From contig NZ_JARYTI010000007.1 of assembly GCF_029911635.1 (NCBI RefSeq), forward strand, positions 92,741-156,740: DNA of 64,000 nt, in the 5' to 3' direction. The first letter of the stretch is position 1. Each line of letters opens with the position of its first letter. Both the position numbers and the translations under genes were made by a program. The notes under the pieces are model-generated. The model worked only from the letters and a program-made list of their open reading frames with translations, was not told where the DNA came from and did not search any database. Shown here one piece after another: positions 47,473 to 56,781 of the stretch. This DNA comes from Sphingomonas sp. AR_OL41. Its GTDB lineage: Bacteria; Pseudomonadota; Alphaproteobacteria; Sphingomonadales; Sphingomonadaceae.

Positions 47473-48135
47473 ATGTATCCTCCCTGGTTTCGCGCCTTTG
47501 CCGATGATCATCCCGCGATGCTGTGGTGGCTGGGTGCTGTCGCCGTTACAACCGTCGGCGCAACCCTGGTGGTGTGCGCAGACTTTCCCGACGCGATCCT
47601 TGTATTGATTGCGGTGCCGATCCTGGTGATGGCGGGGTCCGCTGCCGCGCTTGCCGAGATAGTGCTGGCCTTCCGCCGCAACCGCGACGATCCGCGCAGC
47701 TTCATCGTCGCAACCGCCGGTACCGTCGCGCTCGCCATTGCCGGCGTCCCGCTGACGCTCGCGCTCGCCGCCACGACAGCCAGCATCGCCGACAGCGCGG
47801 CGATGATCCGCGACGTTGCGAGCTATCGACAGATCGTTTCCGATCTTCAAAGCGGCGCGTTGAGACCTTCTGCCGTTTGGCAATCGCGTGGCGCCACCCG
47901 CTTTCTGGCCGAAGGCCGTCCGCATCTGCGGATCGTCTTTCCTGTCGCGGCGGCCGGCTTTCGCCCGAACAGCATTGTCTATGATCCTTCGGGCGGTGTG
48001 GCGACAAGCGACCAGATCGGACAAAATCCCGAAAATCCCGAGCATCGCATCGGTGTTGCCACGGTGCGCGGTTGCAGCGCGACGATCGTGGCGGCTTATT
48101 ATCGCTGCCACATGTGGGGACTGGACGATGACTGA
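47473..48135 (+). CDS. Hypothetical membrane protein
   Basis: A 220-residue protein with three hydrophobic helices in its first half (residues about 17-35, 40-65 and 78-105). The soluble C-terminal half has two cysteines (VRGCSAT, YYRCHMW). I do not recognise it. A 14-bp-stem hairpin starts 16 nt after the stop. Confidence 0.65.
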   Translation: MYPPWFRAFADDHPAMLWWLGAVAVTTVGATLVVCADFPDAILVLIAVPILVMAGSAAALAEIVLAFRRNRDDPRSFIVATAGTVALAIAGVPLTLALAATTASIADSAAMIRDVASYRQIVSDLQSGALRPSAVWQSRGATRFLAEGRPHLRIVFPVAAAGFRPNSIVYDPSGGVATSDQIGQNPENPEHRIGVATVRGCSATIVAAYYRCHMWGLDDD

Positions 48136-48147
48136 ACCCCGGACATG

Positions 48148-48183
48148 AAAAGAGCTTGCCGGGACCGCAGTCCCGGCAAGCTC
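48148..48183 (-). terminator. Intrinsic terminator of the small minus-strand transcript
   Basis: A 14-bp perfect stem GAGCTTGCCGGGAC/GTCCCGGCAAGCTC (48152-48183, 4-nt loop), followed on the minus strand by TTTT (48151-48148). The plus side has no T tract, though the hairpin could still protect the 3' end of the plus-strand gene. Confidence 0.8.
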
Positions 48184-48297
48184 CCAACATGGTCAGCGGC
48201 CGGAGAGCTCCAGCCCGGGAGACCATGCGAACCGCTCATCCTGTGGGTGACGTCGCGTTGACTGGGGGAGAATACCCCCCGCGCGCACCCGGCGGAT

Positions 48298-48354
48298 TTA
48301 GCGGCGCGTCTCCCGAACGAACTGAACCGACCCCACTGCTGAACCATGAGACAT
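48298..48354 (-). CDS. 18-residue mini-ORF with extreme Shine-Dalgarno
   Basis: Encodes MSHGSAVGSVQFVRETRR then TAA. The upstream AAAGGAGGTGATCC, 2 nt before the ATG, is complementary to essentially the whole 16S rRNA 3' tail, far stronger than the other ribosome sites in this window. The peptide is small and basic at its end. No homologue is recalled. It could be a microprotein, a leader peptide or simply a ribosome-loading site. Confidence 0.5.
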   Translation of the reverse strand: MSHGSAVGSVQFVRETRR

Positions 48355-48432
48355 CGGATCACCTCCTTTCGCTAGTTGAAACGTCACATCCGGCATCGGA
48401 TGCACCCGCAATGTGAGTCATCTGAATCTGCG

Positions 48433-48447
48433 ATACAAGTCTTGTAT
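48433..48447. promoter_or_regulatory. Perfect palindrome ATACAAG-T-CTTGTAT
   Basis: A 15-bp perfect palindrome about 80 bp upstream of the mini-ORF, overlapping a possible minus-strand -35 (TTGAAT). Its form resembles GntR-type operators. It is probably the control site of the small transcript. Confidence 0.5.
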
Positions 48448-48517
48448 TCAAATTCGTTTTCGACGATTCTCTTCCGTCTGCGCCGCGTCGCCGGCGCGGC
48501 GTCTCCCCCGCCTTCCC

Positions 48518-48667
48518 TCACTGTCGCTTGAAATATTGCACCTCGCGCTCGTGCTTCTCCGCGGCTGCGCGCGTATCGAACGTGCCGAGATTACGGCGCT
48601 TGTGCGTGTCGGGATCGAGCTTTCGCGAATAGCGCCGATATTGGCCGGATTTGAGCTTGCGGATCAT
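48518..48667 (-). CDS. Small basic conserved-type protein (49 residues)
   Basis: Begins MIRKLKSGQYRRYSRKLDPD and continues with RNLGTFDTRAAAEKHEREVQ. It is rich in Arg and Lys, with a beta-hairpin-plus-helix look similar to the N-terminal DNA-binding arm of integrases. The same small protein is, from memory, common in Alphaproteobacteria without known function. GCAGGAGGCAGCC ahead of the ATG is a strong ribosome site. A longer in-frame start at 48718 exists but overlaps the upstream gene. Confidence 0.75.
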   Translation of the reverse strand: MIRKLKSGQYRRYSRKLDPDTHKRRNLGTFDTRAAAEKHEREVQYFKRQ

Positions 48668-48705
48668 GGCTGCCTCCTGCGTCGATAACGCACGACGCGC
48701 GGCAG

Positions 48706-49245
48706 CTATCCGCGGCAATCCTCGACGACGCGTCCGACTTCGGCCCAGCTCGGCACGACGAGCGGCGGCTGCCCGGCCTGCTCGACAATGAATCGCCCGC
48801 GGCTGAACGCCATCGCATCGAGGAGTGAATCGCGCGGCGCCAGCGCCACCGCGATATAGGGCTGTGTCCCGCCGGTCGGTTGCGCCGCCAGTGCGCGCAG
48901 CGTGGAGCTGGTGCGCACGGTAATTGTGGTCGCCGCGCCCAGGGCATCGCGCTTCGACAGGAAGATCTGCGCGGCGGCGCGGTCGCAGCGCAGCGTCAGC
49001 ACCGCATCGCTGCCCGGCACGCCGTAAAAGGCGATCGAGCCGCGCGCATCCTGGCGATAGACCCAGTCGCCCGGCGTCACCGGCCAGTCGCGCCAGTCCT
49101 GCGCGAGCGGCGTCGGGCTGGGGCGCGGCGCCGGGGCAGGTACATAGGTCGGCACCGGACGCGGCGGCGCCGGCGCGGTCCGCGGCGGGGTCGCGCAGCT
49201 ACCGACGATCAGCAGCAGTCCGGTCGAGGCGAAGAGACGACGCAT
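48706..49245 (-). CDS. Hypothetical lipoprotein
   Basis: A 179-residue protein with a lipobox (LLLIVGSC), followed by a proline-rich linker (residues about 25-50) and a globular part containing DWVYRQDARGSIAFYG and VLTLRCDRAAAQIFLS. That region resembles domains that score colour or charge differences in other sphingomonad lipoproteins, but I cannot name the family. ATG 49245 places the signal correctly. Confidence 0.75.
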   Translation of the reverse strand: MRRLFASTGLLLIVGSCATPPRTAPAPPRPVPTYVPAPAPRPSPTPLAQDWRDWPVTPGDWVYRQDARGSIAFYGVPGSDAVLTLRCDRAAAQIFLSKRDALGAATTITVRTSSTLRALAAQPTGGTQPYIAVALAPRDSLLDAMAFSRGRFIVEQAGQPPLVVPSWAEVGRVVEDCRG

Positions 49246-49304
49246 GGGCGAGCATCCATGCACGATGCAGGGGCCGCGCTCAACCTCGCAGACAACACCC
49301 TGCC

Positions 49305-51503
<2,199 letters not shown>

Positions 51504-51537
51504 ATTTCATCAATATGGGAAGTTGCGCGCCAACCCG

Positions 51538-51552
51538 CAACAAAGCGGGAAC
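51538..51552 (-). promoter_or_regulatory. Imperfect LexA (SOS) box upstream of uvrB
   Basis: On the minus strand GTTC-N7-GTTG, one base from the alphaproteobacterial LexA consensus GTTC-N7-GTTC, about 35 bp before the uvrB start. It is also close to the divergent DUF3617 gene. Confidence 0.4.
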
Positions 51553-51586
51553 GGGCGCAAAAGCTCTTTTTTCGCGAGGTTCTGTC

Positions 51587-52168
51587 ATGATCCGTATGCC
51601 GCTTATTGCCATGCTCGCCCTGCCGCTTGCCGCATGCGGATCGGGCGGCCCGACCGTCACCGCGACCAATGCCTCGATGGCCGAAGTCGCGACCAAGGTC
51701 GCCGCTGCCAATGCCGGTGGCGACATGATCGCGCCGGGCCGTTGGGAAGGCAGCTTGAAGATGCATGACCTCAAGATGCCCAACATGGACAAGCTGCCGC
51801 CCGAAATGCGCCGGCAGATGGAAGCGCGCATGGCGGCCGGCCGCGGCTTCGTCAGTTGCGTGACCGAGGAAGAGATCAAGAAGAGCAAGGTCTTTTTCGG
51901 CGGCGGCAATGCGCGCAACAATTGCCGCTATGACCATTACCGCATGGCGGGCGGCAAGCTGGATGCGGCGATGAACTGCAGCCTGCCGACCGGCAGCATG
52001 GCGATGACGATGAGCGGCACCTACACGCCCGATAGTTATCATGTTGAAACAGAAGCCAAGAGCGCAGGAAATGGCCCCGTCGGCAGCAGCGCGATGACGA
52101 TCGATGCCAGGCGTGTCGGCGCCTGCCGCGGCACCGCCGACGAGAATGAGCTCATGCGCCGGCCCTGA
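51587..52168 (+). CDS. DUF3617 lipoprotein
   Basis: A 193-residue protein with lipobox (LALPLAAC) and a DUF3617 domain (IAPGRWEGSLKMHDLKMPNM, two cysteines in VSCVTEEE and NNCRYDHY, and a late NCSLPTGSMAMTMSGTYT). Function unknown; sphingomonads carry many paralogues. It is divergent from uvrB and followed by a second DUF3617-like gene. Confidence 0.85.
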   Translation: MIRMPLIAMLALPLAACGSGGPTVTATNASMAEVATKVAAANAGGDMIAPGRWEGSLKMHDLKMPNMDKLPPEMRRQMEARMAAGRGFVSCVTEEEIKKSKVFFGGGNARNNCRYDHYRMAGGKLDAAMNCSLPTGSMAMTMSGTYTPDSYHVETEAKSAGNGPVGSSAMTIDARRVGACRGTADENELMRRP

Positions 52169-52237
52169 CCGATCCGCCTTGCCTTCACCGCGCATTGCGG
52201 GAATGAGGCGTGCAGATCGAACCGGGGAGCGACGACA

Positions 52238-52756
52238 ATGCGGGGATATTGGCTGATCGCGGGCACCGCGACCTTGACGTTGCTGGCAGGCTGCGGCGCG
52301 AAGAATGACGGCCCGGTGCGGCGTGAGCCGGGCAGCTGGTCGCGCACGATCGAGATCGTCCGCTTCGCAGGAAAGGGCGCCACCCCGCAGGCGCGCGCGG
52401 AGATGCAGGGCATGCTCGACGCGACCGCGGTCGCGACGCTGTGCCTGACGCCCGATGCGGCGGCCAAGGAAGACATTCTCAAGAACGTCCAGGGCGGCAA
52501 TGTCGCCGGCCAGAACTGCGCCTTCGACAAGCCGGCTTATGCCGGCGAGCACGTCGCGCTGACGGGCACTTGCAGTGTCGGCGCCGGCAAGCTCCGCCTG
52601 TCGATCAAGGGCACCTCGGGCGGTGCCGCGCAGGACCTGCTGATGACCACCGAACAGCTCGATGCCAAGGGCGCGCCGGAAGGCGTGATGGAGATGCGGC
52701 TGCGCAGCCGGCGCAATGGCGACTGCAAGCCGGGCGACATCACGCCCCGGCCGTGA
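52238..52756 (+). CDS. DUF3617-like lipoprotein
   Basis: A 172-residue protein with lipobox (TLLAGC). The pattern follows the previous gene: EPGSWSRTIEIVRF, a cysteine in TLCLTPDAA, NCAFDKPAY, GTCSVGAGKLRLSIKGT and a final DCKPGD. It is a diverged paralogue, probably a tandem duplication. Periplasmic, function unknown. Confidence 0.78.
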   Translation: MRGYWLIAGTATLTLLAGCGAKNDGPVRREPGSWSRTIEIVRFAGKGATPQARAEMQGMLDATAVATLCLTPDAAAKEDILKNVQGGNVAGQNCAFDKPAYAGEHVALTGTCSVGAGKLRLSIKGTSGGAAQDLLMTTEQLDAKGAPEGVMEMRLRSRRNGDCKPGDITPRP

Positions 52757-52765
52757 CGCGCCCGC

Positions 52766-53203
52766 CTAGACCCGACGGTAGGCGACCCGCCACATCGTCC
52801 AGGCGATGCCGGCGCAGAACAGCGACAGGATCAGGCTCGTCGCAGCCCCGCTGATCCAGTGGAAGAGGATCGTGCGCGTGTCCATCGGCGGCATGACGAA
52901 CAGCCCAAAGCCATAGGTCTGTCCGCACAGGAACAGCGCGAAGCCGGCCAGCGCGCCGATCGCCAGCGCAGTGCGCGGCCCGCGCCTGCCGCTGGCATGC
53001 GCGACGATCCACAACGGCCCGCCGATCGCCACGACCGCCATCACGGTGATGACCGTGCCGATGACGAAGCCGACCGGAAAGGCGAACCACGAGGATGGCC
53101 GCCCCGCCGCGACCAGCAGCACGGTGAGGACACCCCCCATCACGCCGCCCGCGGCCAGCGACAGCCCGGCACGGTCCAGCGATGTTTCGTAATGGCGATC
53201 CAT
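52766..53203 (-). CDS. Hypothetical four-helix membrane protein
   Basis: About 145 residues with four hydrophobic helices and short loops and a terminal TMWRVAYRRV. The family is unrecognised. ATG 53203 (MDRHYETSL) is chosen; ATG 53218 is also in frame. It is convergent with the lipoprotein gene. Confidence 0.65.
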   Translation of the reverse strand: MDRHYETSLDRAGLSLAAGGVMGGVLTVLLVAAGRPSSWFAFPVGFVIGTVITVMAVVAIGGPLWIVAHASGRRGPRTALAIGALAGFALFLCGQTYGFGLFVMPPMDTRTILFHWISGAATSLILSLFCAGIAWTMWRVAYRRV

Positions 53204-53430
53204 GATGGCCTCAGCCAAGCCGATTCCCTCCCCCGAGATAAACTCATTTTATCACGCCCTGCGCCACTGCCAAAGAGGCAACGTCTTTTGTCCCGTTTCG
53301 GTGCGGGTCGCGTCGTCTGTGCGAAAGAGCCCGGACAGCGCTCCGTCAGCGACACGCACCTCTCCTGCAGGCGTGCCGGGCGATGTTTGCATCCAAAGGT
53401 CCGGTCAACTCGTGCCGGAGGAGCTCCCGC

Positions 53431-53464
53431 TTGACCGCGGCACGATCTGTTGTGTAAACACAAC
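53431..53464 (+). promoter_or_regulatory. Promoter and palindromic operator of the XRE gene
   Basis: TTGACC (53431-53436) and TGTAAA/GTAAAC (near 53453-53459) at 16-17 bp spacing make a promoter. The -10 is embedded in the palindrome GTTGTGT-AA-ACACAAC (53449-53464), as expected for autorepression by the XRE protein. Confidence 0.6.
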
Positions 53465-53485
53465 AAATAGATTGGTACACAGTGA

Positions 53486-53737
53486 GTGAGCGTGGAAATA
53501 TACAACCGCATCGCTGTGTTTCGGGCCGAACGCGGTACGTCGCGTCGTGAACTTGCCGATGCGGTCGGGGTGAACCCCCAGACGATCGGCTATCTCGAGC
53601 GCGGCGACTATAATCCCAGCCTCGAACTGGCGATGCGCATCGCCGGCTATTTCGACGTCGCGGTCGACCATCTGTTTTCGTTTCAACCGTTCGAATCGGT
53701 CGCGGTAACGCTGCGACGGGTTGACGCTCAGGGGTGA
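53486..53737 (+). CDS. XRE family small transcriptional regulator
   Basis: An 83-residue single helix-turn-helix protein (RAERGTSRRELADAVGVNPQ, then TIGYLERGDYNPSLELAMRI) of the compact YozG-like kind that pairs with membrane proteins. GTG 53486 is the start; GTG 53482 is out of frame. It is overlapped or closely followed by a membrane-protein gene, forming a two-gene operon. Confidence 0.85.
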   Translation: MSVEIYNRIAVFRAERGTSRRELADAVGVNPQTIGYLERGDYNPSLELAMRIAGYFDVAVDHLFSFQPFESVAVTLRRVDAQG

Positions 53738-53742
53738 CCCGC

Positions 53743-54249
53743 ATGACCCGTTCACTCATCAACCGCCTCGACGACATCGCCTATCTGACGGGCATCCCGC
53801 AGCTTTCGGAGCGACTGGCCAAGCAGCAACAGCGCCGCCGCCACCTGCGCTGGTGGCCGATCGTCGCCCTACTGTTTGCGGCAACGGGCATGGTGATCCT
53901 TCTTACACCGTCGTTTTTTGGGTTCGGCCTCGGCATCTTGGGGATCGCGCAAGCTATTGCCGGCTTCTTCCCGTTGTATGGGCCGATAAAGCCGTGGGGC
54001 ACCCTCGAAGGCGTCGACGAGCGCGACCGTCAAATACGCCGAAGCGCCTTTCTCTTTTGCTTCTCCTCCATTGCCGTTGGCCTGTTCATTGCCTTGCCCG
54101 TAATTGCAGCTGTGGCCGAGATTTATGAGCTTGCCGCTCATTATCTGGTACGGGTCTTGTTCGGCCTATCATATATCATGATGATTTTATTCGAGACCTT
54201 GCCGACCTTGTACGCCAGTTGGTCGACCGAGCCGCTCGACGAGGAATAA
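53743..54249 (+). CDS. Hypothetical membrane protein partnered with XRE regulator
   Basis: A 168-residue protein with four hydrophobic helices in two pairs, separated by a charged loop GTLEGVDERDRQIRRSAFLF. AGGGG eight bases before ATG 53743 supports this start; GTG 53734, overlapping the XRE stop, is an alternative. The local base composition is less GC-biased than neighbours (runs such as TTTTTTGGG), a hint of transfer. Function unknown. Confidence 0.7.
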   Translation: MTRSLINRLDDIAYLTGIPQLSERLAKQQQRRRHLRWWPIVALLFAATGMVILLTPSFFGFGLGILGIAQAIAGFFPLYGPIKPWGTLEGVDERDRQIRRSAFLFCFSSIAVGLFIALPVIAAVAEIYELAAHYLVRVLFGLSYIMMILFETLPTLYASWSTEPLDEE

Positions 54250-54403
54250 CCCGCCATCGCGCGAGCGCATTGCGCGACGGGCGGCCGATCGCGACCGTTG
54301 GCATTTCGCTTTTATCATCCTAGGCTTGCTTGTCTCACGCGCCGCCCGGCGCGCCACTCCCCGGCCCGCCGATCAGGTGCCACGACAGCAAAGGAAATCG
54401 CCC

Positions 54404-56329
54404 ATGCGGCTCGGATATGCGCTTCTCGCCACCACGCTCCTGTCCGGTGTCGCGTTCGCCCAGACCGCGCCCGCCCCGAGCCCGCCGGCGCTCGCCGTGC
54501 CGGGTGGCGATATTCCGGCCAAGTTCACCCCGCCGGCCGACAGCAACGACTATATCAAGCGCGTCGAGATGATCCCGATGCGCGACGGCGTGAAGCTCTA
54601 TACCGTCATCGTCATCCCGAAGAACGCCGTGAACGCGCCGATCGTGCTCACGCGAACGCCGTACAACGCCGCCGCGCGCGCCAGCCGCAGCGACAGCCCG
54701 AGCATGCTGGCGACGCTACCGCTGGCCGACGAGCCCTTCGTCAAGGCGGGCTATATTCGCGTCTATCAGGACATTCGCGGCAAATATGGCTCCGAGGGCG
54801 CCTATGTCGTGACACGCCCCGTCATCGGCCCGCTCAACGCGACCAGTGTCGACCATGTCACCGACGCCTATGACACGATCGACTGGCTGGTGAACAAGGC
54901 TAATTTGCCGCAGTCGAACGGCCGCGTCGGCATGATCGGTTCGTCGTACGAGGGTTTCACCGTCGTCATGGCGCTGCTCAAGCCGCACCCGGCGCTCAAG
55001 GTCGCTGCGCCGGAAAGCCCGATGATCGACGGCTGGATGGGCGACGACTGGTTTCACCATGGTGCCTTCCGCCTCGCCAACATCGCCTGGCTCGGCGGGC
55101 AGACCGGCTTCAAGGGCGCGGGCAAGGCGCCGCCGACCGGTGGTTATGACGATTATGACAATTTCCGCGACATCGGTTCGGCCGGCGCCTGGGCGAAGAA
55201 GGCGGGCTATGATCAGCTACCCTATTGGCAGAAGATGGTGGCGCACCCTGCCTATGACGGCTTCTGGCAGGGCCAGGCGCTCGACAAGCTGATCCTGACC
55301 AACCCGTCCGACGTGCCGACGATCTGGGAACAGGGGCTGTGGGACCAGGAGGACATGTATGGCGCGATCCATACGTGGCAAGCGCTGAAAGGCGCCGGCA
55401 AGCTCGGCAACAACCATCTCGTGATGGGGCCATGGCGCCACAGCCAGGTCAATCGCGAGGGTCGCAGCCTCGGGCCGTTCCAATGGGACGGCGACACCGC
55501 GCAACAGTTCCGCGAGCAGATGGTGGTGCCCTATTTCAATCAGTATCTGAAGGACGGGCCGGCGGTGACATTGCCCGCCGCGACGATCTACAATACCGGC
55601 GAAAATCACTGGGATCGCTTCACCGACTGGCCGCTCGCCTGCGCGAAGGATTGTCCGGCGCCACTGACGCCGCTTTATCTCCAGCCCGCCGGTGGCCTCG
55701 GCTTCTCGGCGGCGGCGAGCGGTGAGGACAGCTATGTGTCCGACCCGGCCAAGCCAGTGCCGCATCTGCCGCGTCCGGTGAACTTCAACGACGGCCGCTG
55801 GGGCGACTGGCTGGTCAGCGACCAGCGCGGCGTCGATGGCCGGCCCGACGTGCTGACCTGGCAGACGCCGGTGCTGAGCGAAGCGGTGCGCGTCTCGGGC
55901 GTGCCGATGGCCGACATCTTCGCCAAGACGACCGGCACCGACGGCGATTTCATCGTCAAGGTGATCGACGTCTATCCGGCCGAGAACGCCAGCGACCCCA
56001 AGATGGGCGGCTATCAGCTGGCGATCAGCATGGACATCTTCCGCGGCCGCTATCGCCAGAGCTTCGAGCATCCCAGCGCAATCCCGGCGGGCAAGGTGCA
56101 GGAATATAAGTTCCGCCTGCCGGCGATGAACCACGTCTTCCTGCCCGGGCACCGCATCATGGTGCAGGTCCAGTCGAGCCAGTTCCCGCTCTACGACCGC
56201 AACCCGCAGACCTATGTCCCGAACATCTTCCTCGCCAAGCCGGGCGACTATAAGAAGGCGACGGTGTCGGTCACCTATGGCGCTGCGGGTGCGAGCGCGG
56301 TGTTGTTGCCGGTGGTAGCGGCGAAGTAG
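54404..56329 (+). CDS. CocE/NonD hydrolase, alpha-amino-acid ester hydrolase-like
   Basis: A 641-residue secreted hydrolase with signal peptide (TTLLSGVAFAQTAPA). The alpha/beta-hydrolase nucleophile is Ser181 in GSSYEGFTVVMAL, the cap contains WDQEDMYGAIHTW, and the C-terminal jelly-roll domain (SEAVRVSGVPMADIF, then FLPGHRIMVQVQSS) is typical. The Ser motif and the acidic QED cluster point to alpha-amino-acid ester hydrolases, which act on esters and beta-lactam amides bearing an alpha-amino group, rather than to cocaine esterase. AAGGAAA precedes ATG 54404. Confidence 0.88.
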   Translation: MRLGYALLATTLLSGVAFAQTAPAPSPPALAVPGGDIPAKFTPPADSNDYIKRVEMIPMRDGVKLYTVIVIPKNAVNAPIVLTRTPYNAAARASRSDSPSMLATLPLADEPFVKAGYIRVYQDIRGKYGSEGAYVVTRPVIGPLNATSVDHVTDAYDTIDWLVNKANLPQSNGRVGMIGSSYEGFTVVMALLKPHPALKVAAPESPMIDGWMGDDWFHHGAFRLANIAWLGGQTGFKGAGKAPPTGGYDDYDNFRDIGSAGAWAKKAGYDQLPYWQKMVAHPAYDGFWQGQALDKLILTNPSDVPTIWEQGLWDQEDMYGAIHTWQALKGAGKLGNNHLVMGPWRHSQVNREGRSLGPFQWDGDTAQQFREQMVVPYFNQYLKDGPAVTLPAATIYNTGENHWDRFTDWPLACAKDCPAPLTPLYLQPAGGLGFSAAASGEDSYVSDPAKPVPHLPRPVNFNDGRWGDWLVSDQRGVDGRPDVLTWQTPVLSEAVRVSGVPMADIFAKTTGTDGDFIVKVIDVYPAENASDPKMGGYQLAISMDIFRGRYRQSFEHPSAIPAGKVQEYKFRLPAMNHVFLPGHRIMVQVQSSQFPLYDRNPQTYVPNIFLAKPGDYKKATVSVTYGAAGASAVLLPVVAAK

Positions 56330-56361
56330 CGACGCGGGGTGGACCAGCGCTCACCCCAACC

Positions 56362-56388
56362 CGTCATGCCAGCGAAAGCTGGCATCTC
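56362..56388 (+). repeat. Left palindrome flanking the GIY-YIG gene
   Basis: A 27-nt unit with core ATGCCAGC-GAAA-GCTGGCAT (56366-56385). Its inverted partner is 56697-56723. It ends 3 nt before the GTG start of the nuclease gene. Confidence 0.9.
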
Positions 56389-56391
56389 AGG

Positions 56392-56682
56392 GTGAAATGC
56401 GGATGGACCTACATCATGACCAATCGCCGTCACGGCGTGCTCTACACCGGCGTCACCGCCGATATTGCGGCCCGGGTGACGCAGAACCGGACTGGCAAAG
56501 GCTCGGCCTTCTGCCGTCGTTATAATTGCGTCCGCCTCGTGCTGGAGGAGCCGCATGATTCGATCGACTATGCCATTGCTCGCGAGAAGGTATTGAAGTC
56601 ATGGAAGCGCGCGTGGAAAATCGAATCGATCGAGGCGTCCAATCCGGAATGGGATGACCTTTACGATCGGATCAACGGGTAG
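56392..56682 (+). CDS. GIY-YIG single-domain nuclease family protein
   Basis: A 96-residue protein with the compact GIY-YIG fold: TYIMT and LYTGVT supply the GIY and YIG strands, ARVTQNRTGKGSAF follows with the conserved Arg, and a later AREKVLKSWKRAWKI helix is of the YhbQ/UPF0213-like type. The family includes single-strand or repeat-specific nucleases. GTG 56392 gives the usual KCGWTYIMTN start; ATG 56416 would truncate the first strand. It lies between two inverted palindromes. Confidence 0.88.
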   Translation: MKCGWTYIMTNRRHGVLYTGVTADIAARVTQNRTGKGSAFCRRYNCVRLVLEEPHDSIDYAIAREKVLKSWKRAWKIESIEASNPEWDDLYDRING

Positions 56683-56696
56683 CGCTTCACAACGGG

Positions 56697-56723
56697 GAGA
56701 CCCCAGCTTTCGCTGGGGTGACG
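56697..56723 (-). repeat. Right palindrome flanking the GIY-YIG gene
   Basis: A 27-nt unit, inverted relative to 56362-56388, core ACCCCAGC-TTTC-GCTGGGGT (56700-56719). The stem differs from the left copy at two base pairs, both compensated, while the tetraloop and flanks are the same. Confidence 0.9.
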
Positions 56724-56781
56724 AAGAAAGAAACACGTCAACCCAGCTGACCCTGGAATTTCAGAGTCGCACCCCTTCCCC

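Larger units (their letters stand above)
48148..48420 (-). ncRNA. Candidate small minus-strand transcript with mini-ORF and terminator
   Basis: Between a convergent plus-strand gene and the upstream minus-strand gene lies a unit of roughly 270 nt. It contains a very strong ribosome site, an 18-codon ORF (48354-48298), a long-range stem CATGGTC/GACCATG (48188-48194 with 48221-48227) and an intrinsic terminator. It may be a dual-function RNA or a microprotein mRNA. The 5' end is estimated. Confidence 0.5.

Noticed and set aside
48350..48372. Fragment of a 16S rRNA gene (plus strand reads like the 16S 3' end)
   Set aside because: The match is limited to the anti-Shine-Dalgarno tail and is explained by a strong minus-strand ribosome binding site.
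48413..48688. Plus-strand frame opposite the 49-residue basic protein
   Set aside because: The minus-strand gene has a strong ribosome site and conserved look; the plus frame has neither.
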